Source: Acinetobacter sp. UBA6641
GTDB lineage: Bacteria; Pseudomonadota; Gammaproteobacteria; Pseudomonadales; Moraxellaceae
Length of the DNA: 8,903 nucleotides
Reading direction: 5' to 3'
Assembly (NCBI GenBank): GCA_002455755.1
Contig: DKLL01000081.1
Location: 10,197 to 19,099, forward strand
The notes under the pieces are model-generated. The model was not told the origin of the DNA and ran no database searches. It saw only the letters and a program-made list of their open reading frames with translations. Of the stretch, positions 1-7,339 are shown one piece after another. Within the stretch, counting starts at the first letter, position 1, and the number at the start of each line of letters is the position of its first letter. The translations under genes were made by a program, and so were the position numbers.

Positions 1-330
1 ATCAAAAACTGTAATTCAATGAAAAAGGCCTTTGACTTGCTTAATGAACTTGGTCTTGCCTACGAGTTTCACGACTACAAGAAACAAGGCATTGCAGCTG
101 AAACGGTAAAAACCTGGCTGGATGCCAAAGGTCAGGACGTTATCCTGAATAAAAAAGGCACTACCTGGCGCAAATTCAGCGAAGCGGAACAACAAACGGC
201 TTTGGCCAGTGAATATAATCTCATTGAAGCGCTCACCCACCATAACAGCTTAATCAAACGTCCAGTGCTTGAAACTGCTTCAGGTTATATTGTAGGCTTT
301 GATGAAGAAGCGTATCGGGCATTAAAGTAA
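1..330 (+). CDS. ArsC/Spx-like thioredoxin-fold reductase (YffB type), 5'-truncated by window edge
   Basis: The reading frame is open from base 1, and the residues before the first in-window ATG (base 19) read IKNCNS. They join MKKAF to form the IKNC-x-x-MKKA signature of the ArsC/YffB/Spx family. The ATG at 19 is therefore internal, and the true start lies a few codons left of the window. The family has a thioredoxin fold with an N-terminal active-site Cys, here codon 10-12 in a C-N-S context, so CxxS-like rather than CxxC. Other family marks are FHDYKK, the LNKKGTTWRK stretch and the IKRPVLE segment, which carries the conserved Arg. ArsC proteins reduce arsenate with glutathione/glutaredoxin. 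YffB-type members have no proven arsenate activity, and no ars genes are visible, so I call only the fold and family. The gene ends at TAA 328-330 and is followed by a shared terminator. Confidence 0.9.
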   Translation: MKNCNSMKKAFDLLNELGLAYEFHDYKKQGIAAETVKTWLDAKGQDVILNKKGTTWRKFSEAEQQTALASEYNLIEALTHHNSLIKRPVLETASGYIVGFDEEAYRALK

Positions 331-350
331 GCCCTGCACCAGCAACAATA

Positions 351-379
351 AAAAAGCCTGACAATTGAGCAGGCTTTTT
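351..379. terminator. Bidirectional intrinsic terminator between convergent genes
   Basis: There is a perfect 10-bp inverted repeat, aaaaagcctg (351-360) and caggcttttt (370-379), around a 9-base loop. A T-run follows the GC stem on the plus strand, and a T-run (complement of the A-run at 350-355) follows it on the minus strand. It lies 20 bases after the ArsC-like stop and 26 bases beyond the end of the DUF2147 gene, so it can serve both. Confidence 0.85.
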
Positions 380-405
380 CGTTTAACCGATTTGACTCAG
401 CGAAC

Positions 406-843
406 TTAGTTTGCGCGAATCCAGGTCTGGTTACGACCTAAAACGGATACACCAATAAAACCGCGTAATTCGAGCGTTTTACCGCCATTTGCCAGTTGAC
501 CTTTGAGCTTGTAAGTTTTGCCTGAAGAAGGGTCAAGAATGGTGCCTTCATCGTAATTTGTGCCACCGACATTTTTAAGGCCATGAACAATCTTTAAACC
601 TTTTAAAGATTTATTGTGATATGGACCTTCACATTTTTGACATGCCTGTTCTTCGCCCGGTGTCAAAACTTTCTGAATACTGGCAGACAATGTGCCATTT
701 TTTTGTTCAGTAAATTTTACGATTGCTTTGGGTTGTTTTGTTTTATCGTCAATCGTTTTCCAAACAGTTCCATTTAAAGGATCAGCAGCATTCGCCAAAG
801 CTGTTAATCCGAGCAATCCTAATGCAAGAGCAATTTTTTTCAT
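406..843 (-). CDS. Secreted DUF2147 family protein
   Basis: The product is 145 aa. It has a clear Sec signal peptide: MKK, a hydrophobic core of Ala/Leu, and probable cleavage after ANA near residue 19. The mature part matches the DUF2147 pattern in order: an early W-x-TIDD-x-T segment (28-35), a C-x-x-C pair (Cys68, Cys71), then G-x-ILDP-x-SGK-x-Y (100-111), and a C-terminal RGF-G-S-LGR-QTW end (127-141). Length is normal for the family. The function of DUF2147 is not established; it is a small lipocalin-like beta domain predicted to be periplasmic. The start is supported by AGGAA at 854-858 (complement), ten bases before the ATG, and by a promoter candidate at 879-907. The gene stands alone, convergent with the ArsC-like gene and divergent from the hydrolase. 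The Cys pair could be a substrate of the Dsb system, which is an inference. Confidence 0.9.
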   Translation of the reverse strand: MKKIALALGLLGLTALANAADPLNGTVWKTIDDKTKQPKAIVKFTEQKNGTLSASIQKVLTPGEEQACQKCEGPYHNKSLKGLKIVHGLKNVGGTNYDEGTILDPSSGKTYKLKGQLANGGKTLELRGFIGVSVLGRNQTWIRAN

Positions 844-878
844 TTTTTTTCGGTTCCTAGTCTAGTGTAGACGGCCTT

Positions 879-907
879 AGTATTAAAAAGTCGCAACATA
901 TTTGCAA
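879..907 (-). promoter_or_regulatory. Candidate sigma-70 promoter for the DUF2147 gene
   Basis: Read on the minus strand, TTGCAA (902-907, 4/6 to the -35 consensus) is followed after exactly 17 bases by AATACT (879-884, 4/6 to the -10 consensus). The predicted start near 872 leaves a leader of about 29 bases with an AGGAA ribosome site. TTGCAA is self-complementary, so it could also serve the rightward hydrolase gene, but no good -10 follows on that strand. Confidence 0.45.
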
Positions 908-997
908 TTTTTCCGTGTGACCGTTTAGTGTAATCTTGTAACTTGAATTGGTAAATATCCAGTTATCCCCCAAAAGATAGAACAAGATGGAAAAAAC

Positions 998-1909
998 ATG
1001 AAGATAAGTCCGTTATGGAAACAATTAATTACAGAAAGTTTTTTAAAAACCACCGTTCGTCTACCGAGCCAATTTAATTTACCCCCGAATTCAGCGCGTT
1101 TTGCCATTGAACAAATGTGTCGGCTATTTCCGCAGAATAAGAATGTTAATATTCGCCCAATCCGTCTTGCCGGTTTACGTGCCGAAGAAATCAAACCTCA
1201 GAATGACGCCACCCAGCTGATTTTACATATTCACGGCGGTGCATTCTTTTTAGGATCTTTAAATACCCATCGGGCATTTGTCTCTGACATGGTGGCGCGT
1301 ACCCAAATGCAAGCGCTGCATGTAAATTATCCTCTGGCGCCAGAACAGCCTTTTCCTGAAGCGCTGGATGCATTGTTTGATATCTACAATACTCTGCTGG
1401 TTCAGGGCATACAAGCCAAGGATATTATTTTGTCCGGTGACTCCTGCGGTGCTAACCTCGCTTTAGCTTTAGCGCTTAAAATTCGTGATGAACAGCTTCC
1501 GCAGGTCAGTGGCCTGATGCTGCTGTCACCCTTTTTGGATTTAACCCTGACCAGTGAATCCTTACGCTACAACCAGAAACATGATGCCTTACTGTCCATT
1601 GAAACCTTAGAGACAGGGATTGACTATTACGTCCCGAAATCGATGGATACATCCCATCCTTCCATTTCCCCGCTGTTTGCAGATTTAACCGGCTTACCTC
1701 CGACACTGGTACAAGTAGGATCAAAAGAAATTTTGCTGGATGATGCACAGCGTTTTAAGGAAAAAGCCGAACAGGCCAATGTGGAAGTGACCTTTAAACT
1801 CTATACTGGCATGTGGCACAATTTTCAGATGTTCTACCCCTGGTTTGATGAAGCCAAGCAGGCCATGGCAGATCTGGCCGAGTTTGCCCATGCATTGGAT
1901 CAAACCTAG
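998..1909 (+). CDS. Alpha/beta hydrolase, HSL (family IV) esterase/lipase type
   Basis: The product is 303 aa with no signal peptide, so a cytoplasmic enzyme. The HSL-family signatures are present in order: the oxyanion-hole HGGAFFLGS (79-87), Y-PLAPE-PFP-A (111-122), the nucleophile elbow GDSCG (147-151, Ser149) and the His region WHNF (His274). The acid residue sits in the EILLDD segment (244-249); by position it may be Glu244 or Asp248, and I cannot settle which. Family members hydrolyse carboxylesters, usually of short to medium acyl length; the natural substrate here is unknown. The elbow has Cys where most members have Ala (GDSAG). The start has only a purine-rich, weak ribosome site (aagatgg at about 985-991). 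The gene is single, divergent from the DUF2147 gene and convergent with azoR. There is no U-tract terminator on its own strand. Confidence 0.9.
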   Translation: MKISPLWKQLITESFLKTTVRLPSQFNLPPNSARFAIEQMCRLFPQNKNVNIRPIRLAGLRAEEIKPQNDATQLILHIHGGAFFLGSLNTHRAFVSDMVARTQMQALHVNYPLAPEQPFPEALDALFDIYNTLLVQGIQAKDIILSGDSCGANLALALALKIRDEQLPQVSGLMLLSPFLDLTLTSESLRYNQKHDALLSIETLETGIDYYVPKSMDTSHPSISPLFADLTGLPPTLVQVGSKEILLDDAQRFKEKAEQANVEVTFKLYTGMWHNFQMFYPWFDEAKQAMADLAEFAHALDQT

Positions 1910-1936
1910 ATTTATATAGCGATCAAATATATTCCA

Positions 1937-1961
1937 TAAAAAAGGTCAGCCGAAGCTGACC
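1937..1961 (-). terminator. Intrinsic terminator of azoR with UUCG tetraloop
   Basis: The stem is ggtcagc (1944-1950) and gctgacc (1955-1961) with four loop bases. On the minus strand it reads GGTCAGC-TTCG-GCTGACC followed by a run of six T. It lies about 30 bases past the azoR stop. On the plus strand no T-run follows, so it would terminate the hydrolase transcript poorly. Confidence 0.88.
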
Positions 1962-1992
1962 TGAGTGGAATCATAGTGTGCACGATTTCAAA

Positions 1993-2559
1993 TTACAGGC
2001 TTTGTACCTGAGCTAAAGCGCTGGCAATCGCCTGGTCTTTTGACTCTGCACCCATATTGACACCTTCTGCACGAATAATTTCGACATCATTCACCCCGGT
2101 GAAGTTAAATACAGTTTTCAAAAAACCTTCCTGAAAATCTGCCGGGCTATTTTCACCATATACACCGCCACGACTGCTGGCGATATAAGCTTTTTTCTCG
2201 CCAGCCAAACCAACAGGGCCATTTTCAGTATATATAAAAGTTTTACCCGCCACACTAATACGGTCAATCCAGGCTTTAAGCGTAGAAGGCAAGCCAAAGT
2301 TATACATTGCCGCACCCACCACAACCACGTCAGCATCCAGATACTGCTGAATAATTTTTTCGCCTAAGGCTGCCTGTTCAGCATCTTGCCCCATCAAAAT
2401 TTCAGCGGTTAAATGTGGAATGGGCTGTTTTGCTAAATCTAGATATTCGACGCTTGCATCTGCATGCTTGGCTTGCAATTGAGTGACAATGGCCTGACTC
2501 AACTGACGTGAAACAGAAGCCTCTCCTAAAATACTGGAATCGATATGTAAAACTTTCAT
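1993..2559 (-). CDS. azoR: FMN-dependent NADH:quinone/azo reductase AzoR
   Basis: The product is 188 aa with a flavodoxin-like fold of the AzoR (formerly AcpD) family. Visible FMN-binding elements are the N-terminal strand MKVLHIDSS with Ser9, the phosphate-binding Ser15 and Ser17, the MYNFGLPSTLKAWIDR segment (85-100) and SRGGVY (129-134) near the isoalloxazine ring. Family enzymes are cytosolic homodimers that use NADH for two-electron reduction of quinones and cleavage of azo compounds, usually regarded as defence against electrophile and quinone stress. Length is slightly below the roughly 200 aa typical, with nothing essential missing. The ATG at 2557-2559 has an upstream AAGG about 8-10 bases away on the minus strand. 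A possible promoter, a TAAAAT -10 (2596-2601) with a poor TTATTC -35 (2619-2624), is too weak to list separately. The gene is divergent from the diguanylate cyclase and has its own terminator. Confidence 0.95.
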   Translation of the reverse strand: MKVLHIDSSILGEASVSRQLSQAIVTQLQAKHADASVEYLDLAKQPIPHLTAEILMGQDAEQAALGEKIIQQYLDADVVVVGAAMYNFGLPSTLKAWIDRISVAGKTFIYTENGPVGLAGEKKAYIASSRGGVYGENSPADFQEGFLKTVFNFTGVNDVEIIRAEGVNMGAESKDQAIASALAQVQSL

Positions 2560-2713
2560 GCCTGTGACCTTAATCTTTATTTATTCAATGCAGGCATTTT
2601 AATCGACCACAAAAATTAGAATAATGTACTTATATATGACACACCGTTCCATTTTTAAAACAACCACGATACAGGCTGAGTAGATTTTCACCCAAAAGTA
2701 CAAAATACAGCCA

Positions 2714-2742
2714 TTACCATTCCTGAAAAAACGTGCTATGTT
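2714..2742 (+). promoter_or_regulatory. Candidate extended -10 promoter for the diguanylate cyclase gene
   Basis: TTACCA (2714-2719, 4/6) is followed after 17 bases by TATGTT (2737-2742, 4/6), which is preceded by TG at 2734-2735, the extended -10 form. Transcription would start near 2749, leaving about 68 bases of AT-rich leader before the ATG at 2817. It lies in the 257-base divergent region shared with azoR. Confidence 0.42.
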
Positions 2743-2816
2743 GTGAATTATTAAAAATAAATCTACTTAACTCACATTAATTCAAAATTTAAACAATTAG
2801 GGATTACATCTATCGA

Positions 2817-4016
2817 ATGAAGCCAATCTTTTCACCGAATACCCCCTTCACGTTCAAAGAAAAAATTACGAAATACCTGTTAGAAAATGGGGGCGTAATG
2901 AACTGGAGTGTCCTGAATAAATGCATTTTGATGCTGATTTTAGGAAGGTCGGTGCATATGATCTGGATTATCTGGAAAGTATTTGTACTTTTATCGCCTG
3001 AATTCTGGCCCTGGGTAAATTTACCCTTGCTCAAACTACAGCTAAAAATGAATATCCTGATGTTGACCCTCTTTATTGGGCTGATTTACGCATGTTCGAT
3101 CTGGCGTAAATCAGCCTGGGTAAAGCAATGTCTCCCCTATATATCTGTAGGTACGTTAGTTATTTCACTCTGTCGTGATGGTTATGTGGTCGGCGTGCTC
3201 AGTCCTGCCACCATGATCACTTATATGTGTCTGCTCACTGTAGGCTTGGTGCTGTTTAAGCGTAAAATCGTTTATTGTGCCCTCATCCCGGCCACATTAT
3301 TTTTATTGGTCTGCGGATATTTAAGTGTGCAAGGTCAAATCAGCTACAGTCCGTTGTTTTACCTACAGACCATGCCCTACCAAAATATGTTTTGGGTTCT
3401 GAGCATGATGTATTTCATCGTACCGATCTTAATTACCTGCCTTATTTTATTTGAAATTTTACTGAGTCAGTGGCGTCACCGAGAAAAGTTGATTCAACAT
3501 TTAAGTCAGGTGGATCCGTTAACCAATGCACTGAACCGTCGCAGCATTAATTACTGCCTGGAAAAGCTGGAACGTAAACCAAGTCAGTCTTATGCACTGG
3601 TTTTAATCGATCTGGATCATTTTAAGCGCATTAATGACCAGTACGGGCACGATAAAGGCGATGAAGCGCTAATTCAGGTCAGTCAAGTCCTGTCACAGAT
3701 TATACGTGATAGTGATGTAGTCGGCCGTTTTGGCGGAGAAGAATTTATTCTGATTTTAAATCAGTCTTCTTTAGAACAGGCGCAAAGTATTGCCGAACGT
3801 TGTCGCCAGGCAATTCAACAAATTGCGCTATATAGCGATTCGGGAGAAATCATTCCGATCACCGCAAGTTTTGGTATTGCGCTATCCAGCATTATACTGA
3901 CGCCACAACAACTGTTAAGCCAGGCGGACAAAGCACTGTATGTTGCCAAAGCTTGCGGACGCAATCAGGTCAAATGCTATCAGGAAGAGTTCTTTACTGA
4001 ACCCAAGTCCTGCTAA
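2817..4016 (+). CDS. Membrane-bound diguanylate cyclase (GGDEF domain)
   Basis: The product is 399 aa. About six hydrophobic segments span residues 34-216 (roughly 34-58, 79-95, 106-120, 131-147, 151-170, 191-216). They are followed by a short basic linker and a complete GGDEF domain (about 230-388) beginning DPLTNALNRR. The active site is GGEEF (306-310), an accepted form of GGDEF. The metal-site Asp265 lies in LIDLDHFK, and the inhibitory I-site RxxD (Arg297-Asp300) is spaced five residues before GGEEF. Such proteins make cyclic di-GMP from two GTP at the inner membrane. The I-site predicts product feedback. No EAL domain is present. The membrane part matches no named sensor domain that I can recognise. 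The start is uncertain: ATG 2817 has AGGGA 13 bases upstream, while ATG 2898 (residue 28) has a closer G-rich stretch and would keep all membrane segments. The stop overlaps the convergent GST gene by four bases. Confidence 0.93.
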   Translation: MKPIFSPNTPFTFKEKITKYLLENGGVMNWSVLNKCILMLILGRSVHMIWIIWKVFVLLSPEFWPWVNLPLLKLQLKMNILMLTLFIGLIYACSIWRKSAWVKQCLPYISVGTLVISLCRDGYVVGVLSPATMITYMCLLTVGLVLFKRKIVYCALIPATLFLLVCGYLSVQGQISYSPLFYLQTMPYQNMFWVLSMMYFIVPILITCLILFEILLSQWRHREKLIQHLSQVDPLTNALNRRSINYCLEKLERKPSQSYALVLIDLDHFKRINDQYGHDKGDEALIQVSQVLSQIIRDSDVVGRFGGEEFILILNQSSLEQAQSIAERCRQAIQQIALYSDSGEIIPITASFGIALSSIILTPQQLLSQADKALYVAKACGRNQVKCYQEEFFTEPKSC

Positions 4017-4693
4017 AGCGGCTGCTGTTGATATGACTCTAAATAATTCACCCACATAGCTTCTTTCAATGCGCCTTCAATCCACAGTTTCATGGCAGGA
4101 TACTGCAACAGGGTCTGCATATATTGCTGTGCAGATTCACTCACAGGTAAGGCATAAGTCATCAGCCGGGTTACGACCGGAGCATAAAATGCATCGGCAA
4201 TTGAAAAGTCACCACATAAAAAACCGTTCACATCTGGACGTTGCGACCAGATCTGCTCGATACGCGCCACATCGTCACGCAGTGCTGCATCATCCTGCCA
4301 TAAACGCTGGCCAATATCGGCTAAATGGACCCGAATATTCATACCACAGGCATTGCGCAAACCGGCAAATCCACTATGCATTTCCGCCGCAATACAGCGC
4401 GCCGGTGCCCGCTGTTTAAACTCTTGCGGCCACAAATGCTGTTCGGGATGCCGTTCGGCAAGATATTCACAAATCGCCAGCGAATCCCATAGCATCAAGT
4501 CATGATCGAGCAATACCGGAACTTTCCCGTTGGGGTTAATGGCCAATACATCCTGCTTGAATGTACCGGTATTGCGTTCTCGCGGAAAGGGAAGCAGGAT
4601 TTCTTCAAACGGCAAATTAAATGCTTTGAGCACTAACCAGGGGCGCATGGACCAGCTGGAATAATTTTTATTGGCAATATAGAGCTGATACAT
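4013..4693 (-). CDS. Glutathione S-transferase family protein
   Basis: The product is 226 aa from ATG 4693, or 227 from the adjacent in-frame GTG at 4694-4696. The N-terminal thioredoxin-like domain has YIANKNYSSWSMRPW with a Ser-rich active-site motif. The glutathione-binding NPNGKVPVL follows, with the cis-proline near residue 60, then the DSLAICEYLAERHP motif at about 70-84. The rest is the helical C-terminal domain with a GDFSIADAFYAPV segment containing the usual Asp N-capping box. GSTs conjugate or reduce substrates with glutathione in the cytoplasm; the substrate class cannot be read from sequence. The dsbD stop TAA (4698-4700) lies 4 bases before the ATG, and AGGA inside the end of dsbD serves as ribosome site, so translation is probably coupled. 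It is the last gene of the run, and its stop (TAG) shares bases with the diguanylate cyclase stop. Confidence 0.93.
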   Translation of the reverse strand: MYQLYIANKNYSSWSMRPWLVLKAFNLPFEEILLPFPRERNTGTFKQDVLAINPNGKVPVLLDHDLMLWDSLAICEYLAERHPEQHLWPQEFKQRAPARCIAAEMHSGFAGLRNACGMNIRVHLADIGQRLWQDDAALRDDVARIEQIWSQRPDVNGFLCGDFSIADAFYAPVVTRLMTYALPVSESAQQYMQTLLQYPAMKLWIEGALKEAMWVNYLESYQQQPL

Positions 4694-4697
4694 CACA

Positions 4698-6536
4698 TTA
4701 TGGTCCTATCTGCTGTTGAAACAGATCAAGCTGTTTCAGTAATTCAGTCTCACTAAAAGCACCGGTTAGACGTAAACCACGAATTTCCCGTTGCGTGGTA
4801 TCTAAGAATAAATAGGTAGGCGGCCCTAAAATATCCCATTGATTCAATAAAGCCTGATGCGTTGCATCATAATCACTCAAATCCAGTTTAATCAGAAAAT
4901 ACGGCGCAAGGGCTTGTTGCACCTGAGCCGATTTTAACACCCGATGTTCAATCGGCTGACAGGCCACGCACCAGTCTGCATAAACATCAATCACAATCGC
5001 CTGACGGGATGGCACACGGCTTAATAGCTGCTGAAATTCATCCGCTGTTTTTGCCACATGCCAGCTGGCCTGAGTGCTGCTCTGGCCGATAAAAAACCGC
5101 TGGCTGTGCTGATATTGAGTATAGGCCAAATAGGGAACCGCCACGAGCAAGACCAGTACATATAAAGCCCGAAGCGGCGTTTGTTGTCGAATGCGAAAGA
5201 CAATATAAGCAATAAAACAGATTCCTAGACCCAAACCTGCCCACTGCAGCCAGGCCTCAGAAATGAGCGGACGAATAAAATATAGTGCCAGGGCCAACAT
5301 AATAAAGGCAAACAGTACCTTAATCTGGTGCATCCACAGTCCTGCTTTAGGCAGCACCCTGGAACCCAATACACTGGCCAGTAGCAAGGGTGTTCCCATG
5401 CCAAAACCCAATGTGAACAGCAAGATTGCACCCTGCCATTGACTTTGGCTCTGCGAGATAAATAGCAGTGCCCCGGCCAGCGGAGCAGTCATGCAGGGAC
5501 CCACCAGCAGTGCCGAGATCATGCCCATAATAGCCGCGCCAATGAGGCTACCGCCTTTTTGTATGGACTGGACCTGATCCAGGCGGTTGACCAAAGCTTG
5601 CGGCAATTTAAGTTCAAATAAGCCAAATAAATTCAGTGCGAATAAAACAAATAAGGCACTAAAAGCAATCAGGGTGGAAGGCTGCTGTAACCAGCGCTGA
5701 AAGTTCAAACCGGCAGATGAAGCAATTAAGCCTAAAACCGCATAGACCATAGCCATACTGCAAACAAACACTAAGGCAATCATCCAGGCTTTCAGCCCTT
5801 TACTGTCTCGCACAATCAGTGAGGTCAAAATGGGCAGCATCGGCAAGGAACATGGCGTGAAGGCCAGTAATATACCTAAACCGAAAAACAGCAATAAACT
5901 ATACAGCAAAGAATTTTCAGCCAGTTTTTCCGACCACATTTGATCTTGTGCAGTATCCCGTGTGACAGGCTTATTGTTCGGCTGGATACTATTCTGTTCA
6001 GCACTCAACGTATTTTGAGCAGTTACAGAACTGTTTGAAGATGTTGAAAGATCCAGCAAACGCTTGCTTGCTCTGGCCTGATTTTGTAGCAGCACCAAGC
6101 CATCAATGTCGGTCTGGAACTCAATGCTCTGCGGTGGATAGCAAATCCGGTCCTGGGCACAGCCCTGCCACGTCACCTGATAGGTTTTGGAGGCTTCGGT
6201 GGGAACCGTAAATTGGACATTGTGAAAATAAACCTGGGTATGTCCATAATTTTCATCATGCAAATCGGTTGCTGGCGGCAAATTTAAAGCCAGCTTTCGC
6301 GCCCCTTGCCGGACTTCAAATTTATGCTGATATAAATAATAACGATCTGGAATTTTCCAGCTCAATTGAGCTTCATGGGTGCTGCTGGATTCAACACTAA
6401 AAGAAAAAGCATCTTCGGCTGCAAGCAGTTGCTCCTGCGCCTGTAGTGTCATGGAACACAGTAAAATCACACTGCACATCAATCCGCTTATAGCAGAATG
6501 AAACCACCAGCCAAGGTCTGGAAAATGCTTTTTCAT
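4698..6536 (-). CDS. dsbD: Thiol:disulfide interchange protein DsbD
   Basis: The product is 612 aa, close to other full-length DsbD proteins. Order: signal peptide (about 1-33, ending LQAQ), N-terminal periplasmic immunoglobulin-like domain (about 40-145) with Cys126 and Cys132 in the GC-x5-CYPP motif, and a Ser/Asn/Gln-rich linker (about 156-200). Then comes a membrane domain of about eight helices (210-475) with Cys229 in FTPCSLPMLPIL and Cys348 in GPCMTAPLAG. The C-terminal thioredoxin-like domain (about 490-612) has Cys523-Val-Ala-Cys526 and a cis-Pro in GPPTYLF. All six catalytic cysteines known from the family are present. DsbD carries electrons from cytoplasmic thioredoxin across the inner membrane to periplasmic reductases such as DsbC and cytochrome c maturation proteins. 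The ATG is 18 bases past the barrel gene stop. The ribosome site is weak, which suggests translation linked to the upstream gene. Confidence 0.97.
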   Translation of the reverse strand: MKKHFPDLGWWFHSAISGLMCSVILLCSMTLQAQEQLLAAEDAFSFSVESSSTHEAQLSWKIPDRYYLYQHKFEVRQGARKLALNLPPATDLHDENYGHTQVYFHNVQFTVPTEASKTYQVTWQGCAQDRICYPPQSIEFQTDIDGLVLLQNQARASKRLLDLSTSSNSSVTAQNTLSAEQNSIQPNNKPVTRDTAQDQMWSEKLAENSLLYSLLLFFGLGILLAFTPCSLPMLPILTSLIVRDSKGLKAWMIALVFVCSMAMVYAVLGLIASSAGLNFQRWLQQPSTLIAFSALFVLFALNLFGLFELKLPQALVNRLDQVQSIQKGGSLIGAAIMGMISALLVGPCMTAPLAGALLFISQSQSQWQGAILLFTLGFGMGTPLLLASVLGSRVLPKAGLWMHQIKVLFAFIMLALALYFIRPLISEAWLQWAGLGLGICFIAYIVFRIRQQTPLRALYVLVLLVAVPYLAYTQYQHSQRFFIGQSSTQASWHVAKTADEFQQLLSRVPSRQAIVIDVYADWCVACQPIEHRVLKSAQVQQALAPYFLIKLDLSDYDATHQALLNQWDILGPPTYLFLDTTQREIRGLRLTGAFSETELLKQLDLFQQQIGP

Positions 6537-6554
6537 ATCAGTCTATTTTTTTCA

Positions 6555-7325
6555 TTAGAATAGGAAGGACACACCCAAACCTGATTGATAGCTTTTATCT
6601 CGGCCATTCAGGTCCACACCGATACTGGCATCCATTTGCACACGCTCATTCAGCGCATAAATGAGTCCGGAACCTAATGCATATTCATAATCTTGACTTT
6701 CAGCTTTGCGATACACCAGTTCAGAAAAACCGGACAATTTGTCGGTAATTTTATATTCAATGTTTGGTACTGCGGTCACAGCCCAATTGCTGTTTTGCGC
6801 TTCATAGCGCATGGTCATCGAAGTACGAATTAAATCACTATAATTATAAGCCACAGCCGAAGTGAGACTGTAGATATCATCCTGATTGCTAAAACCCTCA
6901 TTACCGGTTGCAAGAATCGCTTCGGCTAAAATGGCCATAGACAGCTTTTCATCATCCAGATGAATGGCCTTTTTCACCCCAATGCTGACATCGCCCAAAC
7001 CGTCTTCTTCAACAGACTGACCTGCTGTTTTGGTTTTTGACCAGGTTGGACCTTGCCAGCCCAACTGTAATTCAAGGTCTTGAGCTAAGCCGGTACGCAA
7101 CAACATGTCGGCATTTAAAGTGGTATTTTTAACTTTAATCCCGTTTTCATCTCGGCTTTCTGAATAGCTTAGGCTGGGTAAGCCCTGTTCCCATGCCAGC
7201 TGACCGACAGGGGTAATACCCGTGCCTATACCCGCACCCGGACGGTCAAAAGAAAAATCGGCAGCCATCGCATTGATACTGAAACCCGCTGCAAAAATGA
7301 AACTTACTGTTTTTACGACTGACAT
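6555..7325 (-). CDS. Predicted outer-membrane beta-barrel protein, phenol-degradation MetA-like transporter family
   Basis: The product is 256 aa with a Sec signal peptide (about 1-21, cleavage after AMA). The mature part opens with DFSFDRPGAGIGTGITPVGQ. It continues as alternating polar/hydrophobic strands with regularly placed aromatic residues and ends in GLGVSFLF, a terminal Phe typical of outer-membrane barrels. The RPG/GTG...PVGQ-W-E opening and the strand pattern resemble the Phenol_MetA_deg (PF13557) group, often annotated only as 'transporter'. That family assignment is by recollection of pattern; a barrel in the outer membrane is the firmer claim. No catabolic genes are nearby, so a role in aromatic uptake is not supported by context. 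It starts 14 bases after the ankyrin gene stop and ends 18 bases before dsbD. Confidence 0.75.
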   Translation of the reverse strand: MSVVKTVSFIFAAGFSINAMAADFSFDRPGAGIGTGITPVGQLAWEQGLPSLSYSESRDENGIKVKNTTLNADMLLRTGLAQDLELQLGWQGPTWSKTKTAGQSVEEDGLGDVSIGVKKAIHLDDEKLSMAILAEAILATGNEGFSNQDDIYSLTSAVAYNYSDLIRTSMTMRYEAQNSNWAVTAVPNIEYKITDKLSGFSELVYRKAESQDYEYALGSGLIYALNERVQMDASIGVDLNGRDKSYQSGLGVSFLF

Positions 7326-7339
7326 GGTTGTCTCACTGA

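Noticed and set aside
925..997. Promoter of the hydrolase gene
   Set aside because: TTGCAA (902-907) could act as -35 on the plus strand, but the best partner, TAGTGT at 926-931, matches only 3/6; no pair was good enough to list.
4069..4419. 116-codon plus-strand frame opposite the GST gene
   Set aside because: It is antisense to a clear GST and its product resembles no known fold; a shadow frame.
4694..4696. GTG start for the GST gene
   Set aside because: The adjacent ATG codon is preferred. The AGGA site is about 7 bases from the GTG and 10 from the ATG, so GTG remains possible, but the difference is one residue.
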